Source of the DNA: Weizmannia acidilactici
GTDB lineage: Bacteria > Bacillota > Bacilli > Bacillales > Bacillaceae_C
Length of the DNA: 64,000 nt
Direction of reading: 5' to 3'
Assembly (NCBI RefSeq): GCF_008974185.1
Contig: NZ_BKZP01000006.1
Location: 51,347-115,346 of the forward strand
Within the stretch, counting starts at the first letter, position 1. Each line of letters starts with the position of its first letter. The notes under the pieces were generated by a model. That model saw nothing but the letters and a program-made list of their open reading frames with translations, had not been told where the DNA came from and made no database searches. Positions 1 through 9,000 of the stretch are shown here, in pieces. The translations under genes and the position numbers were made by a program.

Positions 1-979
1 GGACCTGTGAAGAATCCGGGATGGTTTCCTTCACCGTTTCTTCAGCGATCTTTTGCTGCCGGATGTCTAAAGTGGTATATACTCTCAGCCCGCCAAGCGC
101 GATCGTTTGGTCATCAAATCCCAGTTTCGTTTTCAATAGTTTTTTGACAATATCCTGGAAATATGGGGCGGTCCGGGTTGTGTCCGGTTCGGCTTTCCGG
201 ACGATCGTTAATGGTTCATTGGCTGCTTCCGTCGCCTGTTTTTCCGTAATATAGCCGTTTTTCACCATTGATTGCAATACGGCAAGCTGCCGTTGTTTTG
301 CTTTTTCGGGGGAAATGACGGGTGAGTAGATCCCCGGGCCGTTCGGGATTCCGGCAAGCATCGCAGCTTCGGCAAGTGTCAGGTTTTTGACGTCTTTTCC
401 GAAATAGTATTGGCTTGCGGCCTGTATCCCGTACTTCCCATGCCCATAGTTGATTGTATTTAAATAGCCCTCCAAAATCTGGTCTTTACTGTAATTCGAT
501 TCAAGCCTGACCGTATAGAAAGCTTCTTTTAATTTCCTTTCCCATGTCTTATCCATCGTTAAAAATAGGTTACGTGCGTACTGCTGGGTAATGGTGCTCG
601 CCCCTTGCACTTTTCCCATTGCCTTCATATCGGCAACCAGGGCTCCGGCCATGCGCCGGTAGTCAAAACCGTGGTGGTGGTAAAAGTTGCGGTCTTCGAT
701 TGAGATGGTGGCGTCAACGGCATCTTTGGATATGTCCTTCAACGGAACCCAATACCGTTGCTGGCCGCTGTTTGTTTCCCCGATCAGTTTGCCGCCTTTT
801 GCGTAATAAAGGGTGGATTGCGGGACGGAAAGCGGCGGCGGCCCGAGGATTTTTGCATAGAAATAGACAGCCGCTGCCAAGGCGGACAGCAGGATGGCGA
901 AAGCAAAAAAGGCAAGAAGCAAAATGCGCAGGCCCCATTTTGCTTTCTGGATCTTTGGTGTTGTAAGTGTCTCCATCAT
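1..979 (-). CDS. pbpG: Class A penicillin-binding protein, PbpG (PBP2d) type, 3' part missing
   Basis: Bifunctional peptidoglycan synthase (glycosyltransferase plus transpeptidase), membrane anchored. About 326 codons are visible; the gene runs off the left edge. It starts at one of two adjacent ATGs (979 or 976) behind AAGAGGTG. After a short basic cytoplasmic stretch comes one membrane segment (about residues 13-35). The glycosyltransferase domain follows with its classic motifs: EDRNFYHHHG, GASTITQQ, RKLKEAFYTVRLE and KDQILEGYLN. The transpeptidase domain would lie outside the window. In B. subtilis pbpG sits at this place, divergent from speE, and is made in the forespore under sigma-G/F; the synteny supports PbpG over other class A enzymes. 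The substrate role is family knowledge, the paralogue assignment is inference from position. Confidence 0.85.
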   Translation of the reverse strand, partial: MMETLTTPKIQKAKWGLRILLLAFFAFAILLSALAAAVYFYAKILGPPPLSVPQSTLYYAKGGKLIGETNSGQQRYWVPLKDISKDAVDATISIEDRNFYHHHGFDYRRMAGALVADMKAMGKVQGASTITQQYARNLFLTMDKTWERKLKEAFYTVRLESNYSKDQILEGYLNTINYGHGKYGIQAASQYYFGKDVKNLTLAEAAMLAGIPNGPGIYSPVISPEKAKQRQLAVLQSMVKNGYITEKQATEAANEPLTIVRKAEPDTTRTAPYFQDIVKKLLKTKLGFDDQTIALGGLRVYTTLDIRQQKIAEETVKETIPDSSQV

Positions 980-1007
980 CCACACCTCTTTTTTATTCTT
1001 ATTTCCT

Positions 1008-1037
1008 TAGTATTTAGTAAGAAAGGAAATTTTAAAC
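1008..1037 (-). promoter_or_regulatory. Possible sigma-G-type promoter of pbpG
   Basis: On the minus strand GTTTA (1037-1033) and AATACTA (1014-1008) are separated by 18 bases and lie about 30 bases before the pbpG start. They resemble, imperfectly, the forespore sigma-F/G boxes. Weak matches; included because pbpG is a forespore gene in B. subtilis. Confidence 0.3.
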
Positions 1038-1074
1038 ACAGAAGCAAGAAAAATGAAAGGAAGCAAAAAAATTC

Positions 1075-1102
1075 TTGCTTTTTTCCGGAAATCTACTATA
1101 CT
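1075..1102 (+). promoter_or_regulatory. Sigma-A-type promoter for speE-speB
   Basis: TTGCTT (1075-1080) and TATACT (1097-1102) with a 16-base spacer, about 80 bases before the speE start. Confidence 0.5.
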
Positions 1103-1188
1103 TTTTTTCATGTGTTTGGGATGAATCATTCCTATAAGGGAAGACATAATAGAAACTAGATATTACGCGATTAGAGGAGGACATGATC

Positions 1189-2019
1189 ATGGGCGGACTG
1201 TGGTTTACAGAAAAACAAACGAAAGATTTCGGGATCACGATGCGGGTGAACCAAACTTTACATACCGAACAGACCGAATTCCAGAAACTCGATATGGTGG
1301 AAACGGCCGAATGGGGCAATATGCTCATCTTGGACGGCATGGTGATGACATCGATCAAAGATGAATTTGTTTACCATGAAATGATCGCGCATGTTCCGCT
1401 TTTTACCCATCCGAATCCGGAAAATGTGCTCGTTGTCGGCGGCGGGGACGGCGGCGTGATCCGCGAAATTTTGAAGCACCCTGAAGTGAAAAAAGCAACG
1501 CTTGTCGAAATTGACGGCAAGGTCATTGAGTATTCGAAAAAGTTTCTGCCTGAAATCGCAGGTGAACTGGATAACCCGCGCGTCGAGGTAAAAGTCGATG
1601 ACGGGTTTATGCATATCGCAAAAAGTGAGAATGCGTATGATGTGATCATGGTTGATTCCACCGAACCGGTCGGCCCTGCTGTCAACCTGTTTACAAAAGG
1701 GTTTTACGCCGGCATTGCAAAAGCTTTAAAAGAAGACGGGCTTTTTGTCGCGCAGACGGACAACCCGTGGTTTAAAGCGAACCTGATCCGTGAAGTGCAG
1801 CGCGACGTGAAAGAAATTTTCCCGATTACAAGGCTGTATACAGCCAATGTCCCGACGTACCCGAGCGGTATGTGGACGTTTACAATTGGTTCGAAAAAAT
1901 ATGATCCGCTTGAAGTCAGTGAAGGACGGTTCCATGAGATTGAAACGAAATACTATACAAAAGAACTGCATAAAGCGGCGTTTGTGCTACCGAAATTTGT
2001 AGAAGACTTGACAAAGTAA
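1189..2019 (+). CDS. speE: Spermidine synthase (polyamine aminopropyltransferase)
   Basis: Transfers the aminopropyl group of decarboxylated S-adenosylmethionine to putrescine, giving spermidine; cytoplasmic. The 276-residue product matches B. subtilis SpeE in length and nearly throughout. The nucleotide-binding core [12 protein letters not shown] and the DSTEPVGPA segment carrying an acidic catalytic residue are intact. I place the start at the second ATG (1189) because GGAGG (1176-1180) is 8 bases before it but only 2 bases before the upstream ATG at 1183. speB follows after 25 bases, so the two form one polyamine operon: SpeB makes putrescine, SpeE converts it to spermidine. Confidence 0.97.
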   Translation: MGGLWFTEKQTKDFGITMRVNQTLHTEQTEFQKLDMVETAEWGNMLILDGMVMTSIKDEFVYHEMIAHVPLFTHPNPENVLVVGGGDGGVIREILKHPEVKKATLVEIDGKVIEYSKKFLPEIAGELDNPRVEVKVDDGFMHIAKSENAYDVIMVDSTEPVGPAVNLFTKGFYAGIAKALKEDGLFVAQTDNPWFKANLIREVQRDVKEIFPITRLYTANVPTYPSGMWTFTIGSKKYDPLEVSEGRFHEIETKYYTKELHKAAFVLPKFVEDLTK

Positions 2020-2044
2020 GCAAAGTAAGAAGAGGAGAACAGAC

Positions 2045-2917
2045 ATGAGATTTGACGAAGCATATTCAGGCAATGTTTTTATCGGCGCCAATCCCGATTA
2101 TGAGACAAGCCGGGTTGTCATTTACGGCATGCCGATGGACTGGACGGTCAGCTACCGGCCGGGGTCCAGGTTCGGCCCGACGCGCATCCGCGAAGTATCG
2201 ATCGGGCTTGAAGAATACAGCCCGTACCTCGACCGCGAACTGGCCGAAGTAAAATATTTCGATGCCGGCGATATTCCGCTCCCATTCGGCAATCCGCAAA
2301 GAAGCCTCGATATGATTGAGGATTATGTGAAGATTTTGCTGAAAGACGGAAAATTCCCGTTCGGCCTTGGAGGGGAGCATCTTGTTTCATGGCCGGTGAT
2401 CCGTGCCGTCTATCAAAAATATCCGGATTTGGCGGTGATCCATTTTGATGCCCATACCGATCTCCGGACGGAATATGAAGGAGAGCCGCTTTCGCATTCG
2501 ACGCCGATCCGCAAAGTGGCTGAGCTGATCGGGCCGAAAAACGTCTACTCTTTCGGCATCCGTTCCGGCATGAAAGAAGAGTTTGATTGGGCAGAAAAAA
2601 ATGGCATGCACATCTCGAAATTCGAAGTGTTCGGGCCGCTCAAAAAAGTGCTGCCGGAACTTTCCGGCCGCCCGGTATATGTGACGATTGACATCGACGT
2701 GCTTGATCCGGCATTTGCGCCGGGGACGGGTACGGTGGATGCCGGCGGGATTACTTCGAAAGAACTGCTCGCATCGATCCATGCGATCTCAAATTCGAAA
2801 GTAAATGTCGTCGGCTGCGATCTTGTCGAAGTGGCGCCGGTTTACGACCATTCCGAACAAACCGCCAATACGGCAAGCAAACTGGTGCGCGAAATGATGC
2901 TTGGCTGGGTGAAATAG
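2045..2917 (+). CDS. speB: Agmatinase
   Basis: Hydrolyses agmatine to putrescine and urea, supplying SpeE next door. The 290-residue product belongs to the ureohydrolase (arginase/agmatinase) family. The metal-binding motifs are visible: GGEHLVS, HFDAHTDLR and DIDVLDPAFAPGTGT, which supply the binuclear Mn site. Length equals B. subtilis SpeB. The start follows GAGGAG. The operon ends at a hairpin starting about 12 bases after the stop. Confidence 0.97.
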   Translation: MRFDEAYSGNVFIGANPDYETSRVVIYGMPMDWTVSYRPGSRFGPTRIREVSIGLEEYSPYLDRELAEVKYFDAGDIPLPFGNPQRSLDMIEDYVKILLKDGKFPFGLGGEHLVSWPVIRAVYQKYPDLAVIHFDAHTDLRTEYEGEPLSHSTPIRKVAELIGPKNVYSFGIRSGMKEEFDWAEKNGMHISKFEVFGPLKKVLPELSGRPVYVTIDIDVLDPAFAPGTGTVDAGGITSKELLASIHAISNSKVNVVGCDLVEVAPVYDHSEQTANTASKLVREMMLGWVK

Positions 2918-2928
2918 GAAACGCTATG

Positions 2929-2970
2929 GCCCGGTGCTGCAGCCTTACTTGAGGCCGGCGCCGGGCTTTT
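2929..2970 (+). terminator. Rho-independent terminator after speB
   Basis: GCCCGGTGC pairs with GCGCCGGGC (one G-T pair), followed by TTTT. Confidence 0.75.
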
Positions 2971-3100
2971 AAAGTTCCTCTTGTGGAATGCCGCGGTTGT
3001 TTTGTATGATAAAATAAAGATACAGGCGATGTTATTCTTCCAGTGGAAAGGTTATAATGGATAGACAACAAACGGAAAGTTTCTCTAAGGATGTGGGAAA

Positions 3101-3529
3101 ATGGCGGAAGAAACCGTTTCTTGCCCCGTAAAAATACATATGGTGACGGAATTTTTCCAAGAAGAAGAACTTGTTTTATTCGGCCGTTATTACGAAAAAG
3201 GCGGTGCGGCTTATCTAAAATACAATGAAATGCAGGAAACGGGCGAAATCCATACGGTTGTAAAAGTGGGCGGTGAAAAAGCACTGATTTTAAGAAGCGG
3301 AACGGTTTCTATGCGGCTTGATCTGCGACCCGGCGAAAAGCGGCCGGGTTCTTATGGCAGCGGGTACGGCACTTTTCCGCTTGAAGTAATGGCAGATGAT
3401 GTGGCACACCGCCGTACAGGGTATATGCATGGGCAGTTTTCCCTTGGTTACAGGCTTTTTATACAGGAGAGACAGGTCGGTACATACAAGATGACGATCC
3501 ATTACGAGGAGGTACAAGAGGCAAAATGA
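3101..3529 (+). CDS. ywiB: YwiB-like DUF1934 beta-barrel protein
   Basis: A 142-residue cytoplasmic protein of the DUF1934 family, which has a lipocalin-like beta-barrel fold; no biochemical function is established. No signal peptide or membrane segment is visible. As in B. subtilis it lies directly before argS, and here its TGA overlaps the argS ATG (ATGA), which implies translational coupling. A TATAAT-like box at 3053-3058, without a good -35, may drive the pair. Confidence 0.85.
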   Translation: MAEETVSCPVKIHMVTEFFQEEELVLFGRYYEKGGAAYLKYNEMQETGEIHTVVKVGGEKALILRSGTVSMRLDLRPGEKRPGSYGSGYGTFPLEVMADDVAHRRTGYMHGQFSLGYRLFIQERQVGTYKMTIHYEEVQEAK

Positions 3530-5196
3530 ACATAACGGAACAAATTCAGGAAATATTAAAAGCGGAAATCAAAGAAGCTGTCATAAAAACCGGCCTTGTA
3601 CCGGAAGAAGACATTCCGTCAATTGTGCTGGAAAAACCGAAAGAAAAGGCGTACGGCGATTATGCCGCAAACATTGCGATGCAACTGGCGCGCGCGGCGA
3701 AAAAAGCACCGCGTGTCATCGCGGAAGCCGTTGTGGGGCAGCTTGACAAATCGAAAGCGTCCATTGAAAAAGTGGAAATCGCGGGGCCGGGCTTCATCAA
3801 TTTTTACTTGGACAATGCATATTTGACGCAGCTTATTCCAACGATTTTGCAGGAAGGCGATGATTACGGCCGCTCGGATGCCGGAAAAGGGGAAAAAATT
3901 CAGGTTGAATTCGTATCGGCCAACCCGACTGGCGACCTTCACCTCGGGCATGCGCGCGGGGCGGCAGTCGGCGATTCTCTTTGCAATATCCTGGAAAAAG
4001 CGGGCTATGATGTGACCCGTGAATACTACATCAATGATGCCGGAAATCAGATCCACAACCTGGCATTGTCGGTCGAAGCGCGTTACTTCCAGGCGCTCGG
4101 CATCGAGAAAGAAATGCCGGCAGACGGCTACTACGGCCAGGATATCATTGATTTGGGGCAGAAACTGGCAAAAGAATACGGGAAAAAGTTTGTAGATGCA
4201 GATGAAAACGAACGTTATGAATTTTTCCGCCGGTATGGCCTTGATTATGAAATGGATAAACTGAAAAAGGACCTCGAAGACTTCCGCGTGCGTTTTGACG
4301 TCTGGTATTCGGAAACTTCCCTATATAAGAGCGGGAAAATTGACGATATGCTGAAAATTATGCGCGAAAAAGGGCATATTTATGAAAAAGACGGGGCGAC
4401 CTGGTTCCGTTCGACAACTTTCGGCGACGACAAAGACCGCGTGCTGATCAAAAAAGACGGGACCTACACCTATTTGACCCCTGATATAGCGTACCATAAA
4501 GATAAATTTGACCGCGGATTCAATACAGTGATTAATATTTGGGGCGCCGACCACCACGGTTATATCCCGCGCATGAAAGCGGCAATGGAAGCCCTCGGAT
4601 ATGATAAGGACCATCTTGAAGTCGAGATTATCCAGCTTGTCCATCTTTATAAAAACGGCGAAAAAATGAAGATGAGCAAACGGACGGGAAAAGCGGTGAC
4701 AATGCGCGATTTGATCGAAGAAGTCGGCCTCGATGCAACCCGTTATTTCTTTGCGATGAGAAGTTCGGATACACACTTGGACTTCGACCTTGATCTTGCC
4801 GTTTCGCAGTCCAATGAAAACCCGGTTTATTATGCGCAGTATGCCCATGCCCGCATTTGCAGCATTTTGCGGCAGGCAGAAGAGAAAGGGCTCGGTCCGG
4901 ATACGAGGGGGGATTTTTCCGCGATCCGCTCTGAAAAGGAAATGGATGTCCTGAAAAAATTGGGCGAATTCCCGCAGGTGATTGCCGAAGCGGCAGAAAA
5001 GCGGATCCCGCACCGCATCACCAAATATATCAACGAGCTGGCGTCCGCGTTCCACAGCTTTTATAATGCGGTAAAAGTGCTCGATCCGGAGCATGAAGCC
5101 GCCACAAAAGCGCGCCTTGCTTTGATCAAAGCCGTCCAAACCACGCTGAAAAACGCTTTGCGGATGATCGGCGTTTCAGCACCGGAAAAAATGTAA
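3526..5196 (+). CDS. argS: Arginyl-tRNA synthetase
   Basis: Charges tRNA-Arg with arginine; class I synthetase. The 556 residues equal the B. subtilis enzyme. Domains in order: N-terminal additional domain (about 1-110), catalytic Rossmann fold with the HIGH-type HLGH signature in [13 protein letters not shown] (about 138-148), the KMSKRTGK loop (about 383-390), and an all-helical anticodon-binding DALR domain ending in MIGV. Start ATG overlaps the ywiB stop. A strong terminator follows 14 bases after the stop. Confidence 0.98.
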   Translation: MNITEQIQEILKAEIKEAVIKTGLVPEEDIPSIVLEKPKEKAYGDYAANIAMQLARAAKKAPRVIAEAVVGQLDKSKASIEKVEIAGPGFINFYLDNAYLTQLIPTILQEGDDYGRSDAGKGEKIQVEFVSANPTGDLHLGHARGAAVGDSLCNILEKAGYDVTREYYINDAGNQIHNLALSVEARYFQALGIEKEMPADGYYGQDIIDLGQKLAKEYGKKFVDADENERYEFFRRYGLDYEMDKLKKDLEDFRVRFDVWYSETSLYKSGKIDDMLKIMREKGHIYEKDGATWFRSTTFGDDKDRVLIKKDGTYTYLTPDIAYHKDKFDRGFNTVINIWGADHHGYIPRMKAAMEALGYDKDHLEVEIIQLVHLYKNGEKMKMSKRTGKAVTMRDLIEEVGLDATRYFFAMRSSDTHLDFDLDLAVSQSNENPVYYAQYAHARICSILRQAEEKGLGPDTRGDFSAIRSEKEMDVLKKLGEFPQVIAEAAEKRIPHRITKYINELASAFHSFYNAVKVLDPEHEAATKARLALIKAVQTTLKNALRMIGVSAPEKM

Positions 5197-5209
5197 ACAG
5201 CACATCAAT

Positions 5210-5243
5210 CCCCCGTCCAGATACCGACGGGGGGTTTCTTTTT
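5210..5243 (+). terminator. Terminator after argS
   Basis: CCCCCGTC pairs with GACGGGGG around an 8-base loop, followed by a T-rich run. It lies in the convergent gap between argS and clsB. Confidence 0.9.
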
Positions 5244-5263
5244 TATGATGATGTTGATGGATT

Positions 5264-6463
5264 TTATAAAAATTCTTCAATTGCCCGTGCGCCCCACTCT
5301 TTTGCTTTTGAAAACCAGCCGGGGTGGTTGATATCTTCAAGTGTGAGCGGGATGGCGTGCCTGGTATCTTCCATGAACACCTCGCGCATTTTTTGAATAA
5401 AGCCGGCATCATAAACGAGGCAGTTGATTTCAAGGTTCAAAAGTACGCTGCGTCGGTCGAAATTGGCAGTCCCGATATCGCAGACGGCTTCGTCTATGAT
5501 CACAATTTTGGCATGATAAAAACCGGGGTTGAATAAATAAATTTCCGCCCCTTTTTTGAGCAGTTCGCGGAAAAACCGGAAAGCGGCCTCTTTTACAAGC
5601 ATATGGTCGGCTTTTCCGGGCGCGAGCACCACCAATTTTACGCCGCGCTCCAACGCCCTGACCAGTTTTTTTTGGATTTTCGCGGTCGGAATAAAATAAG
5701 GCGAGCCGATAAAAATGGAGGAGCGCGCCCGGTCAATCAGCCCGCACAACAAATCCTCAAGGTCAATCCCTTCTGTCGGAATGATTTGGTGGCGCAATCC
5801 CTCCGTTTCGGCACGGGGTGTTACCGCCATTGCAGCGGACATTTTCTCTTTGGCGGCTTCGTTCCAATTTAAGATAAATTCCTGCTGCAAATCGCCGATG
5901 CTCCCACCTGTCAAGCGGAAATGATAATCCCGCCAAGGAGAAAGTGCCGGATTTTCACCAATGTATTCTTTTCCGACATTAAATCCGCCGATATAGCCAA
6001 TCTTTCCGTCAATCACGGTGATTTTCCTATGGTTCCGCTGCTGGAGCGAAAAAAAGAAAAACGGGAATGTTGGCCGGTGGCTGACGGCAAAAGATGCGCC
6101 CGCTTGTTCGAGCTGCGAGATCATTTTTTTCGTGACCCGGCGGCTGCCCGCCCAATCGAGCAGCACCTTGACATCAATATCTTCCCGCGCTTTTTTTGCC
6201 AAAAGGTTGAATAGATCCCGGCTGATGCCGTCATTATTCACAATATAAAAAAGGACATAGATGCTTTCTTTTGCGTTTCCGATATCGGAAAAATATTGCG
6301 GAAATAAATCTTCCCCGGACGTAAAAATGGTAAAGTCGCCTGCCCGGATGGGATATTCCCGCTTATGGCAAATGCTGCAAAAATGTTTTTTTCCGAGCGT
6401 GTAATCGGTAATGAGCCAGATGACGAGTGCTGCTGCCGCTGAGAGAGACAAAAGCAAGATCAT
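5264..6463 (-). CDS. clsB: Cardiolipin synthase, ClsB/YwjE type (phospholipase D family)
   Basis: Condenses phosphatidylglycerol to cardiolipin at the membrane. The 399-residue product has one N-terminal membrane segment (about 1-20), then two phospholipase D domains, each with an HKD motif: H145-x-K147 in NHRKITVIDGKIGYIGG and H317-x-K319 in HAKIVIIDEAVCDIGTANFD. Size and single membrane anchor match B. subtilis YwjE (about 398 residues), not the longer ClsA with two membrane segments. It also sits next to fadF as ywjE does. An unusual CxxC-containing stretch, CSICHKR, follows the membrane segment. The start is preceded by GGGGAAA. Confidence 0.88.
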   Translation of the reverse strand: MILLLSLSAAAALVIWLITDYTLGKKHFCSICHKREYPIRAGDFTIFTSGEDLFPQYFSDIGNAKESIYVLFYIVNNDGISRDLFNLLAKKAREDIDVKVLLDWAGSRRVTKKMISQLEQAGASFAVSHRPTFPFFFFSLQQRNHRKITVIDGKIGYIGGFNVGKEYIGENPALSPWRDYHFRLTGGSIGDLQQEFILNWNEAAKEKMSAAMAVTPRAETEGLRHQIIPTEGIDLEDLLCGLIDRARSSIFIGSPYFIPTAKIQKKLVRALERGVKLVVLAPGKADHMLVKEAAFRFFRELLKKGAEIYLFNPGFYHAKIVIIDEAVCDIGTANFDRRSVLLNLEINCLVYDAGFIQKMREVFMEDTRHAIPLTLEDINHPGWFSKAKEWGARAIEEFL

Positions 6464-6590
6464 ATCATTTTCCCCGTTTCACAGATGTTCATATCCGTTA
6501 GTCTACCCAAAAGGCGCCGATTTTACATATGGATAACACACAAAATGGGAAACGTCTTTTCAGAAAATCTTAAAAAAATCAAAAAAAGGA

Positions 6591-6618
6591 TTGACTGAAT
6601 GCTCATTCATTATATAAT
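6591..6618 (+). promoter_or_regulatory. fadF promoter with overlapping FadR-type operator
   Basis: TTGACT (6591-6596) and TATAAT (6613-6618) are 16 bases apart. The 18-mer TGACTGAATGCTCATTCA (6592-6609) covers the -35 and spacer and agrees at 16 of 18 positions with the B. subtilis FadR consensus TGAATGAMTANTCATTCA as I remember it. Occupancy would block RNA polymerase, so repression relieved by long-chain acyl-CoA is the likely control. Confidence 0.75.
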
Positions 6619-6697
6619 AGGAGTAAGCAAGATTCGGAAAATTTCCTGTTTTCCTTAACGTGCAGCACGAATGATCGAAGGGAGTGTCGGGGGAAAG

Positions 6698-8815
6698 ATG
6701 CACATTTTATTATGGTTGAACTGGATTGCATTCCTGTCTGTAACCGCTTACGGTATTGGCCTGTTTGTTTATTTGGTGAGGACAAGGGTGCAGTATATCA
6801 AATTGGGGAAGAAGCAGGAATTTGACAATAACGTAAAGGAGCGGCTCAAGAAAATCTGGGTGTATGTCTTCGGGCAGAAAAAGCTGCTCAAAGATAAAAA
6901 AAGCGGCGCCATCCACGTCATGATGTTTTACGGGTTCATTCTCGTCCAATTCGGCGCCATCGATTTTATTTGGAAGGGGCTTGCGCCGGGCACGCACTTG
7001 CCGCTCGGGCTGCTTTATCCTGGATTTACCTTTTTCCAGGAAATCGTCACGCTCGTCATTTTATTTGCGGTCGGCTGGGCGTATTACCGCCGCTATATTG
7101 AAAAGCTCGTGCGCCTGAAACGGGATTTTAAAGCGGGGCTTGTGCTTATTTTTATCGGCGGGTTGATGGTTTCCGTCCTTGTCGGAGGCGGCATGGGTCT
7201 CATCTGGCACCAGGAGGAACTGTCATGGACGGAACCGGTCGCATCAGCACTTGCCGCGGCTTTCGACTGGATCGGGCCCCGAGCAGCGGCTGTTGTCTTT
7301 TACATTGCATGGTGGATGCACCTGCTGCTGCTTTTGACGTTCCTCGTCTACATTCCGCAGTCGAAGCATGCCCACTTGATTGCTGGGCCGGCGAATGTGT
7401 ACCTGAACCGGCTTGATGATGTCGGCAAGCTCCGCCCGATCGATTTTGAGGATGAGTCGCAGGAAAGCTTCGGGGTCGGCAAAATCCAGGACTTCACGCA
7501 GCTGCAGCTTGTCGATCTGTATGCGTGCGTCGAATGCGGGCGTTGCACGAATATGTGCCCGGCGACCGGGACAGGCAAGATGCTTTCGCCGATGGATCTG
7601 ATCATTAAATTAAGGGATCATTTAACGAATTACGGTGCGGCTGTCACGTCCAAGCAGCCGTGGGTTCCGGCCTTCGCTTTTTCGCATACGAAAGGGAACC
7701 AGCTCGCAATGGCAAGCGCAACCCGGGGGGCTGAAGAGGCGGCAGCTGCTCTTTCTTACCGGCCAAGCCTAATCGGCGATGTTATTACGGAAGAAGAGAT
7801 CTGGGCGTGCACGACATGCCGGAACTGTGAAGACCAGTGCCCGGTAATGAACGAGCATGTCGAAAAGATTATCGACCTCAGGCGCTATCTTGTGCTGACG
7901 GAAGGGAAAGTGAACCCGGATGCGCAGCGGGCGATGCAGAACATTGAGCGGCAGGGCAACCCTTGGGGGCTGAACCGGAAAGAGCGGGAAACATGGCGCG
8001 AAGGGCGGGAGGATATCCAAGTGCCGACCGTAAAAGAAATGAAAAAATCCGGTGAGGAATTTGAATATTTATTCTGGGTCGGTTCGATGGGCTCCTATGA
8101 CAGCCGCAGCCAGAAAATCGCACAGTCGTTTGCGAAGCTGCTCAATGAAGCAGGCGTCAAATTTGCCATCCTCGGCAATAAGGAGAAAAACTCCGGGGAT
8201 ACGGCTCGCAGGCTTGGAAATGAATTTTTATTCCAGGAGCTGGCCGGCCAGAATATTGCCGAGTTTGAAAAAAACGGTGTGAAAAAAATCGTAACGATTG
8301 ACCCGCACGCATACAATACGTTTAAGAAGGAATATAAGGATTTCGGGTTTGAAGGGGAAGTGTACCACCATACCGAGGTGCTGTACCAGCTGCTTAAGGA
8401 AGGACGCTTAAAACCGAAATATGAAGTGAATGAGGCTGTAACGTTCCATGATTCCTGCTATCTTGGCAGATACAATGATATTTATAACCAGCCGCGCGAA
8501 ATCTTAAAAATGATTCCGGGCGTAAAGCTGGTGGAAATGGAACGGAACCGTGAAACGGCGATGTGCTGCGGGGCCGGCGGCGGCTTAATGTGGATGGAAG
8601 AAGATACCGGGCACCGGATTAATGTGGCACGCACGGAGCAGGCGCTTGCCGTCAATCCAACCGTCATCAGCACGGAATGCCCGTACTGTCTGACGATGCT
8701 GTCCGACGGCACGAAAGCAAAAGAAGTGGAAGACAAGGTCAAAACGCTTGATGTGGCGGAAATTCTTGAACTTTCGGTTTGCGGCGTGCCGGGGCGGGCA
8801 ACTGCAGTATCTTAA
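6698..8815 (+). CDS. fadF: FadF iron-sulfur oxidoreductase for fatty acid beta-oxidation
   Basis: Membrane-bound (Fe-S)-binding protein thought to pass electrons from acyl-CoA dehydrogenation (through electron-transfer flavoprotein) to the respiratory chain. The 705 residues equal B. subtilis FadF (YwjF). The N-terminal half has several membrane helices (heterodisulfide reductase/NarG-like). Then come two 4Fe-4S clusters, CVECGRCTNMCP (from C277) and CTTCRNCEDQCP (from C371), and a CCG-domain region with FHDSCYLGRYND and CCGAGGG (C623-C624). I use the ATG at 6698 because the protein then opens with the first membrane segment MHILLW; an upstream ATG at 6671 would add nine residues. It has its own operator-bearing promoter and ends at a long hairpin before the thiolase gene. 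Confidence 0.95.
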   Translation: MHILLWLNWIAFLSVTAYGIGLFVYLVRTRVQYIKLGKKQEFDNNVKERLKKIWVYVFGQKKLLKDKKSGAIHVMMFYGFILVQFGAIDFIWKGLAPGTHLPLGLLYPGFTFFQEIVTLVILFAVGWAYYRRYIEKLVRLKRDFKAGLVLIFIGGLMVSVLVGGGMGLIWHQEELSWTEPVASALAAAFDWIGPRAAAVVFYIAWWMHLLLLLTFLVYIPQSKHAHLIAGPANVYLNRLDDVGKLRPIDFEDESQESFGVGKIQDFTQLQLVDLYACVECGRCTNMCPATGTGKMLSPMDLIIKLRDHLTNYGAAVTSKQPWVPAFAFSHTKGNQLAMASATRGAEEAAAALSYRPSLIGDVITEEEIWACTTCRNCEDQCPVMNEHVEKIIDLRRYLVLTEGKVNPDAQRAMQNIERQGNPWGLNRKERETWREGREDIQVPTVKEMKKSGEEFEYLFWVGSMGSYDSRSQKIAQSFAKLLNEAGVKFAILGNKEKNSGDTARRLGNEFLFQELAGQNIAEFEKNGVKKIVTIDPHAYNTFKKEYKDFGFEGEVYHHTEVLYQLLKEGRLKPKYEVNEAVTFHDSCYLGRYNDIYNQPREILKMIPGVKLVEMERNRETAMCCGAGGGLMWMEEDTGHRINVARTEQALAVNPTVISTECPYCLTMLSDGTKAKEVEDKVKTLDVAEILELSVCGVPGRATAVS

Positions 8816-8834
8816 TCGAGCAACATCATACGAT

Positions 8835-8902
8835 AACGGCGGAGAATGGCAAACTTGGGAGGCAGCATGCAAAAGTTTGGGGAAGTTTCTCCGCCGTTTT
8901 AT
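8835..8902 (+). terminator. Two-tier hairpin terminator after fadF
   Basis: AACGGCGGAGAA (8835-8846) pairs with TTCTCCGCCGTT (8887-8898), followed by TTTTATTT. An inner stem of CAAACTT with AAGTTTG lies inside the loop, giving a tall structure. It separates fadF from the thiolase operon. Confidence 0.7.
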
Positions 8903-8937
8903 TTGAACCTTGGTTTGAAGCGCCTCCGCGTTTCGGT

Positions 8938-8955
8938 TGACCGAGCGTTCGTTCA
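8938..8955 (+). promoter_or_regulatory. FadR/TetR-type operator before the thiolase operon
   Basis: TGACCGAGCGTTCGTTCA is an imperfect palindrome. Aligned with the fadF operator it is identical at 13 of 18 positions and every difference is a transition, giving a shared pattern TGACYGARYGYTCRTTCA. It may overlap a weak promoter (TTCATT 8952-8957, 17 bases, TATTTT 8975-8980). Confidence 0.55.
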
Positions 8956-9000
8956 TTTTTGGGAGCTTACAAAATATTTTAATTAAAGGGGAGAAGATGG

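Noticed and set aside
4321..5139. 272-codon open frame on the strand opposite argS
   Set aside because: It mirrors the codon pattern of argS, has no ribosome-binding site and no recognisable domain; argS is certain.
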